Source of the DNA: Stratiolaelaps scimitus
Lineage: Eukaryota; Arthropoda; Arachnida; Mesostigmata; Laelapidae
NCBI GenBank assembly: GCA_019614645.1
Contig: JABWDB010000001.1
Span: 26,715,501-26,779,500, forward strand
Length of the DNA stretch: 64,000 nt
Reading direction: 5' to 3'
Below are positions 34,522 through 47,234 of the stretch, piece by piece (position 1 is the stretch's first letter; each line of letters opens with the position of its first letter). Both the position numbers and the translations under genes were made by a program. The notes under the pieces were generated by a model that did not search any database, was not told where the DNA came from, and worked only from the letters and a program-made list of their open reading frames with translations.

Positions 34522-37500
34522 TCTATCGGTGGACGCCAATCTCGTTTCTGTCTCATTTCTCTGTCTTGCTCTCGTTTTCTGTTCTACGGCTCCGGATTTC
34601 GTCCCGCGTCTCCTGCGGTTTCTCCCCTCCCCCGCCGCACCCCCACCCCCCAGGCGCCTCGAACTGCTCTGTGTTCGACCAGCGCTCGCTGCAGAACGCT
34701 TCGATGGATGATCTGCTCTGTCAAGTTGTGGATTGCTTCTGCATCAGCCGCCGCCGCCGCCACCGCCGCTGCAACGTCGTTGTCGTCCTCGACATAGCCG
34801 TACCCGTGGTCGTCATCGTCGTCGCCGCCATCTCGCTGCTATGGCTTTGGACCGAGGGGCGAGGGGCACCGTCACGCGGGCCCCTCGATCGCCCCGCGGA
34901 GCCGATGCCCGTTCGCCTGATCCACCGCTTGACGCGTTCTGACTCTCGACCAAAGCAGCAGCCCGATGCCACCATCGATATTGACGACGCTCGTCTCGAA
35001 CCGCTGTTGTTGCTGCTGCCGTTAACGCTGTGTGCGAACGCTGGTGCGACAACCCAACGTCCCAGCCGAGTGGATGCTGAGCCATGGCGGCTGTAGCTGC
35101 CGCAGCAGCAGCTTCTGCGCCTAATGCACCATTCTCATCATAGCCTTACGATGTCGGGCTGTGAGCGAAGAAATGACGCCACCGAAAAGAGAGAAAAAAA
35201 AGGCTTGGTGTTCTTGATGATGCCGATGCTAATGTTGCCCTTATGGCCCGACTCGGTGCTCGCTGACTGCTCCACGAATCGTTCGCTCGACGATGTTAGG
35301 CTAGCCAACAAAATGACATAACACAATATCACCAGCCACCGTGAAAACTGATGTTACATTTGCGCTGCGCTCAATATAAAGCTTTACTTCAACTACAACC
35401 GCAGGTTGATGCGATCGCTACCGACTATCTCACAATTTCCGTTTTACTATACCGAGTAACTTAACTACTACCCACCACTGTGGAGGGTGGAACAGGTTCC
35501 CGTGTTAGTTCTATTCGTTGGTGATATACACGTCGACAGCTTGCGCGCGATGTTCACCAAACATCTAAATGTGAATGCTATCTCCGCCACTTTTCAACCG
35601 TTTGATATACAGCTGAAAACCTCTCGGGCAACGATGAACTGTTGAATAGCTTCATGCTGCTTGTGCCGCTGCCACCACCGCAAATGTCACTGCTGCTGAC
35701 AAGCGAAATGAACGACGGACGAATCAATGCTAATCAAAGTAAAGTGAATGCGGCGCATCTCAAATGCGTCTGCATTATACATTCTACCCTACCGCTCGGT
35801 CTGATCTTGATAGTAACTGATATTGTCTTCATCAGATGTGTCCTGCGCCCCCTACAAGCGCTCCGTCGTCGCTCTTCCATAAACTACAAACCCTTTTACG
35901 CTTGAGGTGCGCTTACGGTGTTTTCTCGATGCTGAAGAGAATCTTCTTCACACCCGCCGCTATCAACGTTATCCTCGTTCTGCTCGTTGTCTGTTTTTGT
36001 CGTTTTATAAATAAAATCCTACTATTCACTTTAAAAAATAGCAGATCTCTCAAAGAAAGAAGAGAACTCTGAACCAGGGAAAAATACCGCTCACTCGCGT
36101 CTCGTGTTGCCCATGGCTATTCAGCGAGATACGCCCGTCGTATCGTTCTGCTCGAGCCTGAAAAGGTATAATAGCGCAACTACAATTGGAGGGAGAATTT
36201 GACAGATTTAAACTCACCTGTCACCTGTTAGCGGTCGCTTATCTGCCAAAGAGGCTGTGACCGCTTTGAGCCTTCCGTGCGATCGTTAAGTGGGTGGACC
36301 ACGAGATTGTTCTAGGCAAACGCTAACAGTCATCTCGCTGTCCGATTGAGAGCGATCCCGATTGGTGTGTCCGCCTTGCGTGGCACGCATGACGTGCTTT
36401 TGAGCAATGGGCAAGACCGACATTGATGTCACCTATCCCCATTTGTCCGTGTGCTTGTATTGCTACTACGCGTTGAGACGTTTCTATTCTGTCATTGTTA
36501 CAATATTGCTAAAATACGAAGACGGAATAAGGAGCAACGATATCTATCTGTTGACAACGTTTGATTTGTGTTAACCGCGAACGAGCTCAATATGAGCATG
36601 AGGATAGTTGACCACTTCTGCGTGAGTGTCGGCAAAGTGGGACGAACAGCAAACCAGAGTCGATGTAGCCTTGTTGCTTTTAGAAATCTGCAGAAACAGG
36701 CAGGAAGTTATAAATAAATTTCTTAGGTAAGAAATATGCCAAATAAAGCCTTCTCTTTTGCTACGTGTACGCGATATAGCAAATGCGTTCCTAAATCTAG
36801 TTAGTTTGAATATTTAATGCCAAGAGAATTCACAAGAACTTCCGTCTGCCTTATAAATTATATATATATTTTTTTATTTTATCGATCCACAGTACACCAC
36901 TAGTATGGAGTTGACATAGAAATCAAATTTTAACAAACGCTTACTAATTATGTGACACATTACTGAAAGGGTAATTCTTCTGGATCCTGTGGATCTGTGT
37001 CTCCCGACGCATTCTGTCCCTATGTTCCTTAACATCAGTTGCCCACCTCTCGAGCTCAAACCTGCCAACCAAACACTGAAAGTCACAGGCTCCTCTTGCC
37101 AAGATGCCTTGGCAAAAGCCTGTTACTTTCAACTTCTTTCAGCTTAATTGTACGACTTTACACTCAGCAAACCTCCAATAAAATATGTACGTCTCAATAT
37201 GTGAATGGTATATCTAGGAGAGCTCCAATGGGAATTCTGTTGTCTTCCCCAGATGTCCGAAGATTCACCGCCCAACTAAACGGAACTAGAGGGAATAGAC
37301 ATTTTTATACTATGAACATGGCGATTTGATTTTGCATCAGAAAGTTGTTCACGTGTGTGCTTTTGAACAACTCTCACTTAGATTAGCTTTCAGATAACAC
37401 TCAGCCTGTAGTATTCTAGTATTTTATGGCTAACAAGTGTACCCATAAACGTCCATACGCGACTAAACAAGCAACGAGCAACAAATGGATCTTCCTCTTA

Positions 37501-38340
37501 TCTAAATATTACGCCCGTTCGGGGATGGTGAAGGCGATGTTGTACAAAAGTGTTGTCTCCCACCAACAATAATAAACACCAACGGTAAATGTATGAGAGC
37601 CGTGGGATACCTCAGGCTACATCTGGCCAAAACGCTCAAAAGGCAGAGACAAGTAGCAAGGTAAGAAGTGCTTGACATTACCAGTAACACCAGCTGATTG
37701 ACCAGTTGACCGGGTGGCCCGTCAATACATTTATGCGGGCGTATCTCGCATCATATGCACTCTGCGAGGGCAAGTGCCCCATTCGGCCACAGGGCGAAAG
37801 CAACAATCTAGGGATGCTAACGGCGAATCAGCCCTCACTATGACTCGTTCTCGTTGTCTGTCTCTATTTCGTCGTCTGAACATGTATACCTGTGTTGGGG
37901 CAGAAGATCGAGACGATGATGATGATGATGGACGATAGAGTGGGCATAACAGCCCCATGATAGATATATCTCATCTCCGCACTAAGCAGAGTCAGTGTGG
38001 GCGAGTCAGTGGCTAGGTGATTGGGAAGAGCCATGGAGAAGCCACTCACGTTCACTTTACCTCCTCCACCACCTCTTGACGAGTAGAGCCGACGCGTGCT
38101 AGTGAGGGTAGATATCTGAGTTTCGAGGCTGAACGGGTGTCGGTGACCGTGATGGCTGCTATAGGCGCCCATGTGTAGACGTCGACATTCAATGTTTACG
38201 ACCTGTTTTCTGTTTTGTCTCTCTTCGCTCACCGGCATACAGCCGTGTAGGAGGTGGGGATCAGATCGGGGCGACACTTAAAGATTTCGCCGATTCGGCC
38301 GCTGGTGATATATCATATATTGTAGTTAGAACACACACCT

Positions 38341-38388
38341 TTCTCTCTCTCTCTCTCTTTCTCTCTAGCTCTCTCTCTCTCTCTCTCA
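38341..38388. repeat. (CT)n microsatellite, interrupted
   Basis: About 48 nt of CT repeats with TTT and AG interruptions. Confidence 0.95.
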
Positions 38389-41300
38389 TATACACATGCA
38401 TAGGCAGGTAACTTTTAGATGCAGATAAATAGGCAGCTCGCATCTCCTCGACATCAAGTATGTTTTGTTGGTTTTCTCCCTAACAATTGATGGCTGCTTT
38501 TTCGTTTTCAGCCACAAATCACAAAGTTAAAACATCTGTCGGTGGGAGAGTTGAATGAGGAACGCTGGCTAAGGGGGAAATCCTAAGACCGCCGTCCGTC
38601 TGCCTGAGCTTAACACCGCCTTGACTGTTGTAAGATGTAGACTAGGATGTATACCCCAGGAGATTCAACTACACAGACCCCTGGTGAGGATATGATCTTC
38701 AACGCTACCTATATATGATGCATAAACTGAATGACAGCCTCCGAGATTTGGCACGTTTGCATATTATGGCGTGTGCCATTTAGATCGTTTCAAATATAGC
38801 TTACCGAGTTATCAGGGCGGGTGGTGTGTGTGTCTCTATGCGGATTTAGCGGGTCTAAGAATTCCACATTAGCGCCGAATTATAGTTGGCCCGCTTTGCG
38901 TGCATGTGCATCAAGCATTCGCGTAATCGCCCAAATACCGAAAAAATGTGGACGACTTCAAGTAGTTGCATGAAACAGAACTGGTTATTGATAGGGTCTA
39001 GTTCTGCTAGAGAACCCGGCCCTCGAGACAAGACCACCAAGTGTAAATGTAATAACTACATTGTAATATAATGAATATGTATGACCTGCAGAAAAGAAAA
39101 ACACACCTGTAAATAAAACCTGCAGTTCCTATTAAACAAAAAACAACAACCCTTGTATTTTATTGTATTGCACTAAATCGCCAAGGGGGGGTCGATGCTA
39201 AATGAAACCCTATTCATTATTCAGAGCACCGTACAGAGCCTTCGTTGATTTCAATCACGATATATACGAATCCAGTAGAGTTGAAACATATGATTGAAAC
39301 ACTTCACATGTCTGTCGGTCTCATTCGCTCACTATTGATGCCCCAGTCACCAGCGTCCTCAGCAACGAAACGGCTAACGGTCACTGCGGAATGTGTCTTT
39401 CCCACCGGCAATCATCTCATCCCAGTCGTCTATCCGGTCACTTCGATGAGGGGACACGTAGGTGGGCTTAATCTTTAATCTCGCGATGAATTCGCCTTAG
39501 CTTCAGCGGCGACGGCGGGACGACAACAGCCTACCCGTAAACGTGAAGAAATCTCGGAGCGTTAAATGTCGTCGTCGTCGTCGTCGAAGCAGGCAGAATA
39601 GGTGTTGCCATTGACTGTTTGTAGCTGATGCTGTCCGGCGGAGCGTTCCCGTCAGCGTCCGTTCGTTGATTCGTCCGCGATGGCTTCCAGCCGGGAATGA
39701 GCCTCGCCATTTTCTTGCTTACAGCCAACGCCGCTTTCCCAGTGTCATCTGGTCTGCGTGCACGGCCGAAGAGTATCATCTTGCAGCGGTTTTATCACCG
39801 ACAACATCGACATCATTGCCGCCACTATCGTCATTATCATCATCATCATCAACAACAACGTCTGTGGTAGTGTTCCTATGCGATCGAGCCGATATTAAGG
39901 GATAGAGAGAAAGTGAAAATCAAGTCGTTCCTCGAAATTCCCACGACACTCGATGACAACGACAGGGGCAGCAGCAGCAGCAGCAGAAACTAGCATAGGC
40001 CGAAATCAGAATCAGCGCCTACAAAGCCCATCCGTCGGGTGGCGCATCTTCGCCATCTAGCCGTCGTCGTCGTTGTCGTCCGATCATTTTGGGCATGCAT
40101 GCACACAGCGAGTCGAAGACTAGATCCCTGAGGTTCGGATCCGCTGTGTCTCTCTGCCCGGGGCGCCAACTCCGCCAGCGCGCTGCCGTCGCTATCGCCA
40201 TCAACCGACTCCGATGGAGGCGAGTCACCAGCCAGCACGACGACGCGGAGCTAGTGTTTAGGCAATTACGCCCCTCCTCCTCCTCCTCGAACCTATCTAC
40301 AAATGTACCTGTTTGCCAGAGGGCTTGTTCGACAACAGGGTTCGACAACACCGGCGTGGGTAGCATCAGTTCGGTGCCGACCAAGGCAGGAACTGCAGGG
40401 CTGCACCAATCATAGCCCCTCAGGGCGGGGTGTATTTGCTGGGTTAGCAGTTCAAGAATGGAGCTCAGAGGTGGAATGCGCTTGACGAGCGGATCGATTC
40501 GATGATGATAATTTGGGTGTAGTGGTTGTCCCGATAGGCGCACTATGAGGCTTGAAGGGTCCCCGTTCACCCACCGAGGTAAACGGTCCTTACGACTAGG
40601 CCATACCACAGCAGAACACGCCGCATCGTTGGCTCCCCACCGCAACAGCTCAGCAACCGCCAACGTAGATCAATTTGGTGATTTCGGTTAAGCCTACGGC
40701 TATGTATCTGTCGTTCGGCCTATACCGTCGAAGGCACGAGAGAGAGAGAAGCGTCGGTGAGCGGACGAACATGGATCAGACAGGCCACTATCTATCTGTT
40801 CGTCGTTGAGCGAGACGACTTTTTTTGTTCCCATCGCAGCGAAAACGATCGATTGAGGCAGGCGAACGCCGACCTTCGCCACTCTCGTTCTCACTGTCAG
40901 CTCGACGCGGCCGAAGCCAGCCGCCCAATGTTCAGCGCTTGGCGGCCAGACAGCACGACATCACACCGCTTGGTCTACTGATTCTTCCTCTCTTTGGTAT
41001 CTCGTAGACTAGGATAGCCTAACCATCTACCATAGGCTACCAGAGCCAGCTATCCGTGTATGCGCGTGTGTGTGTGTTGTGCCGTCAACTCGTCTACGGC
41101 CTTCGTAGACATACTGGGTGCTACCTACACCTGTGGAGATCAGCTGATGACCGCAGCTGGTTTGGTTCGCTTAGTGATACGGACAAAGCGGAGAGCGAGC
41201 TAGTGAAAGAAAGGACCTGTTCTGTCCCATTTAACTACTATAGGTTGCGCCGTTTCTAGGTACAGCCGGCCTTCCAAGGCCTTCGATGGGAGGCCGAAGA

Positions 41301-43827
41301 CGATCAAAGCCCTAAAGCGATTCCGCCTCGTCGTTAACCGCGCCCGATGGCCCTGCCGGCCACAGGAAGTGTTGAATCTGCCCGGCCGTAAATCAGAGCG
41401 TGACACCATGAAATGTAAAGAGGATTTAACCCGTGCCATATTTCACTTGAACGAAAATTGCATGAGAATTATTGTTAATTACTGTGCTAATTCGAAACGA
41501 ATTCTACTCGAGGAATCTATAATTATAATAATTTATAATTATAAAAAAAAAAATGTACTCATGAAGTATTGTGACGTAATATGAATTGAGCTATACGTAT
41601 ACAATAAGCAGCAGGTTAATAAATACTTGATCTAGTGATTAATGTTGGGCCTTTCGAGTTTGAGCAAGACGGCCACTTTGCTGCCATGATAGACTATAAG
41701 CTAACTTGGGCATGTTCGTCTTGGTAACACAATGCAGAATGTATCCATTTTACTTCATCTTGACAAAATAGTCGACGAGACCCAAACGATCAACGGGGTG
41801 TTTCGATTCAAAGAAGATGATGTCAAATATCGTTAAAGGTAGGAACACTATATTCTGTAACTGCTAACCTGGGAAGGTATATCCCATTGAGCTACTAATA
41901 GTTTTAACAAACTGACAACGAGTGTTACAAAAAGTGCACTTACATAGATATAATCACAGTAATAATAATAATAATAGTTCAAATTGATGACACAAAAAGT
42001 AAACAATCCATCCGAGAAAATCACCGCCGCTGCCGCTGCTGCTAAATCAAACGTATTTTACGGACAGCGCTTTAACGGCAAGGCGCCTAGGCCCTCAAAA
42101 ATGAAGGCCCACAATATTCGAACCTCTCCTATTTCAAACTTCCTCCTCATTCGCGACTGTGGACGGTCGACGAGACGGCGCCGGACTAGCTGTTGTGGTT
42201 GTACTATAGTACTATCACAGATTGTAGACAGTAGAAAGTAAACAACGATTTTCGCTGCCGGGTGCCGTTGAGTGTGTCCGTCCGTCGATACGTGAGGTCG
42301 TGGCCACCAGGGACCTTCTTCTTCGTTTCTCTGGAAAAGCATCCACGGAGTGGAGATGACATCTGTGACCTATGGTAACGGTCGTTCAGTTACAACATCC
42401 ACAACAAGTATTGTGGATGGGCAAAGGCCTCTAACGATTTTCTAGTGGCGATTCTATCACGTAACGAATGCCGCACGTTGCTGGACACCCACGATTGCAC
42501 GCTCCCTCGCTCGCTCGCGCCTAGACGTACCGTGTCCGCTATTCAACGCAGCCCAAATCGGCTGATATGACAATCATGCACCAACCCGCTCACCAAACAC
42601 ATACCTTGTGGAGTGCTTGAGTTAGTAAAATAACAACAGATATACCCTAATACAGCTTTGAATTGAAAAAGGGTAGCTCTTTTGTAAAATGAGCGTACGG
42701 ATTTGCTGTGTAGAGCGGTTTGTCAGCCCAACCGTATTTCGTATGGGATCTTGAACAGTTCGAATGGTCTATGGAGTCTGCCCTCTGCGAAAGCTATAAT
42801 AGTATTTGATAAACTACAAATCATTGGACATGCAGCGTTGGAACGCCATCACCGTTGTGGGCACCTTGCCTACTTAGAGGGAACCAGGTCCCCACTACAA
42901 TAACCGTTCTGTTAACCATTACAGGAATTATGAAATATACGAATATCAATAATAAAATGAATGACATAGTAAATTATGTACTCCGCGCGGTTGCGCGGAC
43001 AGTGGAGATGCGCATTGACTTTGCGGTGTTGATGAACCGGCCTCAATACACAGCACGCGCATGGATCTTTCATCTCCGTCTATTTATCGGGGTTTATTCG
43101 TACGTCCGGTCTCGCGACTGACTCGCGCGGTGGCCGCCGAGGGCAGCCACTGCCAGCCCTGTTGCCACCAGATATGATTGAGCCATGACAGATGACACCC
43201 ACAGAGAAGATAGGGATAACCACGAGCCGCCGGTAATGACGCGCCGCAAAGGGGATAATACTACGAGATGTCCATATAGACCAATATGGAGATGCATAAG
43301 AATTGCTAACAGACTCTACAGGCCACTTGACAAGAAACGATTCACTTGTTGCATTAGACCACACCGTTCGGCCGGTGAATAACGAATGAAGGGAGTGCGT
43401 TCGACTACCGAGGAAGCCGACACCTATGACATAGGATTTGCATAGAGAATGTTTGTTATTAGCGTTCTCCCTTATGCTACACAACATAGTAAATGACAAT
43501 CAATGTTATGATTGTTTCGCTTGACGCAACAAATATCAAGGTTCTCTCCCGGTTCAGCGAATACGCTGAGCCTTATTCAGGATTCGTGTCTACGGTACCG
43601 TAGGTAGCTCGCTGGTGTGAATGTTTACCGATGTCATTGTTTGGAAAAACATACAAGTAATAGCAAATATTAGAAATTGCCACTCTCACATTTAACTGTG
43701 TGTGTTTGTGTGTGTGTCTGTTGTTTGTTGTGGTTTGGAAACACCGCCATCTAGTCTATCACCGTCAAGCTCTGCCCTGACCCCGGAAACTGTCCCAGTG
43801 TAAAGCTCAATTTGTTCGCTCTTGTTG

Positions 43828-44121
43828 TCACAAGTTGAAGTTGAACGAAAGGCCAAGCGCCAAAAGTACCATCATCCATCCATGATTTTCATCCAGCCGT
43901 ATGCTTCGCACCTCAACACACCCATACGATTTATCACATATCGCCAACGCGGTGGCTCGGGCCACTAAGTCGTCAGCTGCAAAACGCAACATAAATCGCG
44001 CTTGCTCGAGATGACACGGCATATCCAGTTGAAATAGCGCGTGCTTTTGACGTAACCTAATTACATCCATTAATTTCTGCATATGTTGTGAGACTCGCGA
44101 GTTATCCGGCGTCGCTGTCAT
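43828..44121 (-). CDS. Candidate small ORF (97 aa), unknown
   Basis: Starts with a true ATG at 44121 and ends TGA at 43828. The product begins MTATPDNSRVSQHMQKLMD and continues with helix-prone, mixed-charge sequence (RQKHALFQLD, HLEQARFMLRFAADDLVARA). It has no low-complexity bias, unlike most frames here. No domain is recognised. A donor-like GAG|GTGCGA occurs after ...SYGCVE. A SINE fragment lies about 20 bp upstream of the ATG, which argues against a strongly conserved 5' end. Chance is possible. Confidence 0.22.
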   Translation of the reverse strand: MTATPDNSRVSQHMQKLMDVIRLRQKHALFQLDMPCHLEQARFMLRFAADDLVARATALAICDKSYGCVEVRSIRLDENHGWMMVLLALGLSFNFNL

Positions 44122-44142
44122 GCTCTCGCTTTCGAAGTTTTC

Positions 44143-44209
44143 GAACTCTTAGCCTAAAACAGTTAACGTACACGTTAGTGCTTTCGCATTGCCTCATAAT
44201 ACGGACCTC
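44143..44209 (-). repeat. SINE body fragment (diverged, truncated)
   Basis: Aligns with the 31.1 kb SINE body: CTTAGCCTAAAACAGTTAACG against CTTACAGCCAGCATTTAACG, then GCTTTCGCATTGCCTCATAATACGGACC. It is the oldest-looking of the four copies and has no head. Confidence 0.55.
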
Positions 44210-45264
44210 GTAAATGTCATTGCCATGCTAGCAGTCATTGGACAACGTGCATGTTAGGCCTGTATTTTCTCCTGTATGTTTGTTGAGTTCGTAGAACAAA
44301 GAAAAACGAGAAGGGCAAACCCAATACGCTGACCGTCCGGTACATTGCTACCATATACCTGCGGCTCCCTTTTCCAGGTAGGGGAAATGCGCACTCTCAG
44401 CGACTGACGCTTTAGGGATGATTAGATATGCAGCAAAAGCTGGTTTATGGCGAACTATTATCTCGGCTGCCTGGCATGTCAAGGGGAAGAAAGCCACCGT
44501 ATCCACTACAGGGGTCTACTCATTTCAGGCTTTACGAATAGAAATTCAGCCAGGATTATCGTGTCCTGTTTAGAGTACACTACATAGAACTAATATAAGT
44601 GATCAGATACTCCCTGTACGGTGGATGCGTTCAATAACATTTTGAAGAATTGTGATAGGCTATTTGACATGATCGATACATCTACTTGAATTGACATGCC
44701 AACGAACAGCCAATTGACGAATGATCAGCTTCAGCACCGCTTAACCCCGAGAGTAAATGATTTGATCAATTTGTATATATTATACAAATATAATAATAGA
44801 GCCTTCCGGTCGTTCCCGGACTCTTGGCCTGCCTAAACAGTCGTCATGCCTAAACATTATGTATTGAAGCCCTACTGCGTAGCTAAGGCTGCATCAGCTA
44901 CCGTCATTTAGACGTAGTATCGACGTAAACGCGGACACATTTAAAGCTATGATCGGCGTAAATATCAGCGATACATATATATATATATATAATTTTTCTT
45001 CTAATTGAAGGTCTCAAAAGTTCACGGTTTTTCGCCCGTTGTCTACATCCTCACCATGTTTATGCACGGGGCCATCGCGTTCCCCGACGTGTGCCGTTCG
45101 AGAATACTTCCCAGCTCTACCAAAAGACAAAACTGCTATAGTCCAGCCATATATATATAAATAATATATTATATTACAGAAATGCCTTCGAAAATGGGAA
45201 TGGCCTAGTTTGGTTTTGGGATGATTGGCAGAAGGCGCTACGAATTGGGATACGATCGGTTCAA

Positions 45265-45279
45265 CCCCCCCCCCCCCCC
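45265..45279. repeat. Poly-C run (15 nt)
   Basis: Fifteen consecutive C. It is a likely place for sequencing or assembly length errors. Confidence 0.95.
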
Positions 45280-46149
45280 GAACGCCACCAAGTCCAATAG
45301 AACAGAATCATGCCAAAAACGAAAGAAGGCTCAAGGGAAAGATCAGCCAAAAAGGGGGTCCTCGATGTCGGTTCGTGCGCTTTTCCAGAGGCCCCATTTT
45401 CGCCATAACATAGGTACCACACTAGGTCACGGAACAGAAGAGAGTGTCTCGTCCGTGCGCGACTGCTATGGTGCCGAGGATCTCGAACGAATACGAAGAG
45501 CAAGAATCAGTGGGAAAGCATACGCCGATTAGGGGATGATATGATCTTCTGAATATTGTGGAATTCACAAGAATTGATTGTTTCCATACCATTGTGTTCA
45601 TAGGTACACTGGAAAATGAATATTCGCTTGAAATTAGCCATAGCAGAAACCGTGTACAAGTCCACCTTAGAAATATCATCTCATTTTTTTGTTGTAGAGG
45701 AGGAAATTCACTTCAAACTCACGGACACCACCTGAGACATCCCAATCTTTATCGAAGGTGGGCCAATCCAGTGCAGGGCGGTTGACATTGATGACAAAAC
45801 GTCTCTGTCTGCTTAAACCATCCTCTGCTGAGAGTCTATCTCTTCCCTAGTTTCAGCGCGCTACTTCGATATCTAGGGAGGATGTGTAGCTGTACAAATC
45901 TAAGATAAGACAGTGTGAGTATATACTGTCTTGGGTTAGCTGTGTAGCTAAGGATGTGATGATTTTTGAACCAGCAATGAATCGAGCTCGAAACTATTCT
46001 ATCGGCGATAACGGCTGTGATGACTACATGCGGGTTAACTAGCATTTTTCAATACAATCTTGGAAGTAAAGTGAAATACGTTGTACTTTACATCAGCCTC
46101 TTTACGAGCATTGCGTAACCTTGTTTAAACTTGCTTTGTACCTGCGTAT

Positions 46150-46362
46150 TCAGCTGTCCACAAATACTGCATCACTGATGACCTCAGTTGGCATCATGTT
46201 CAACGTCATCGCATCCTCATCGGCTGAGCTGGGCAGGATCCAACCCACAGTTGACACAGGACCACCCTGTCGGTGACGGATCGACGATGACTGATCCCTG
46301 TTGAAGTTTAGCCTGTCCTGCTCAACGAGCCGGGCTACCAATCGGGCCGGTATACCTGGCCG
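46150..46362 (-). CDS. Candidate terminal exon, unknown protein
   Basis: Minus strand. An acceptor-like GTTATACTAG (AG at 46364-46363, which also closes the frame upstream as TAG) opens a 70-codon phase-0 frame to TGA (46150..46152). It starts RPGIPARLVARLVEQDRLNF and continues RDQSSSIRHRQGGPVSTVGW to a C-terminus ending DAVFVDS. Composition is balanced and protein-like. It has no ATG near its start, so it would be a last exon. I recognise no family and find no phase-matching exon upstream. Confidence 0.22.
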   Translation of the reverse strand, partial: RPGIPARLVARLVEQDRLNFNRDQSSSIRHRQGGPVSTVGWILPSSADEDAMTLNMMPTEVISDAVFVDS

Positions 46363-47092
46363 CTAGTATAACTACCGAACCGGCAAAATATCACGCCGCT
46401 AGTATACGACGTAACGAGGGCAACGCATCGAAAAATCTGTAGATGAAAAAAAAATACAAAAAATAACATGATACTCCTATTCTTGCCGATTTTTCACAGC
46501 GGGTTGGCTGGCATTTCCCTTTGTGCCACCTCAATCCCGAGCTGTCATTGATTCGCTGGCTAGCTCGCGGTTCATTCTCTGTCGAGAGGTTACCCGCGCA
46601 ATCACTTCTGCACAACGATAACATGTGCGGTTTCGTCTCTTGGCGTGACAGCCGTGCTGGAGCGATTTCCTGTCATATACTAATCTCCGCCAGCGTAACA
46701 GCTACTGATTGTCTGTGCTAGTTCACTAGTTGTAGGCTAGTGGTTTAATGCTACCCCATACTCACACAGTGGCGAGCCATCGTCACCGTGGAAGCAGCAG
46801 CATCGTCGTGGCTCTGTGGCCACTCCTCAGCGGTTGATTCAGTTGATTTCTGCTGTCGTAAGTGACACTTCGAAGGCGATTCGCTTGAGTAGCCAAGCTG
46901 TAGCAGTGTGCTGGTTACTGACGGCTCGAGCTCTCTGGAGGTGGCAATTCGTTGCCGGCCACGACTGCCGCGGAACCCGAGTGGCAGCTACCCACTACCA
47001 AGTACGATGAGGCTGCAGGGAAGAATATGGCAGGGCGAGAGAGAGTGAGAGACAGGATATATGGCCTGCCGAACCCGCCAGTGACGTAACAG

Positions 47093-47234
47093 GCAAGATC
47101 GAACGAAGAAGTCTTGTTGACTACGGGCGACTCGGTCGGCTTCCGCGGCAAGCCGGCGAAGCCGAACTTATCGCGTTCGTCATTTTCGGCTTCTTGTCTA
47201 CGCGTTATGAACCTCGGCAATCGCCCAATAACAG
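47093..47234 (+). CDS. Weak candidate internal exon
   Basis: Bounded by AACAG (AG at 47091-47092) with an in-frame stop just before it, and by a strong donor ACAG|GTGAAG at 47234/47235. The 47-codon frame includes LLTTGDSVGFRGKPAKPNLS. The acceptor has no pyrimidine tract, and the antisense strand is also open here (46915..47220), so the strand is uncertain. No family recognised. Confidence 0.13.

Larger units (their letters stand above)
33197..43827. other. Intergenic with a CpG-rich core
   Basis: No secure gene. At 33.9-35.1 kb a CpG-rich block carries GTT/GTC runs (34311..34350) and a GAC run (34493..34521), and overlapping low-complexity frames (up to 242 codons, plus). At 39.5-41.0 kb another CG-rich block has CGT and GCA repeats and a 214-codon minus frame (40019..40663) without a recognisable domain. 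The stretches 36.1-37.7 and 41.4-43.0 kb are AT-rich and featureless. Confidence 0.4.

Noticed and set aside
34368..35096. 242-codon plus-strand open frame
   Set aside because: Composed largely of Asp, Arg, Pro and Leu runs from GAC, CGC and GTT repeats. No domain or splice support.
40019..40663. 214-codon minus-strand open frame
   Set aside because: Part of it looks protein-like (PLHPNYHHRIDPLVK), but it crosses GA/CCT and CGT repeats, and overlapping plus frames are also open. No family recognised.
42213..42220. miR-2 family seed TATCACAG
   Set aside because: Match stops after the seed, and no hairpin was recognised.
44143..44209. Considered as an independent conserved element
   Set aside because: Explained as a diverged fragment of the SINE body also found at 26.6 and 31.1 kb.
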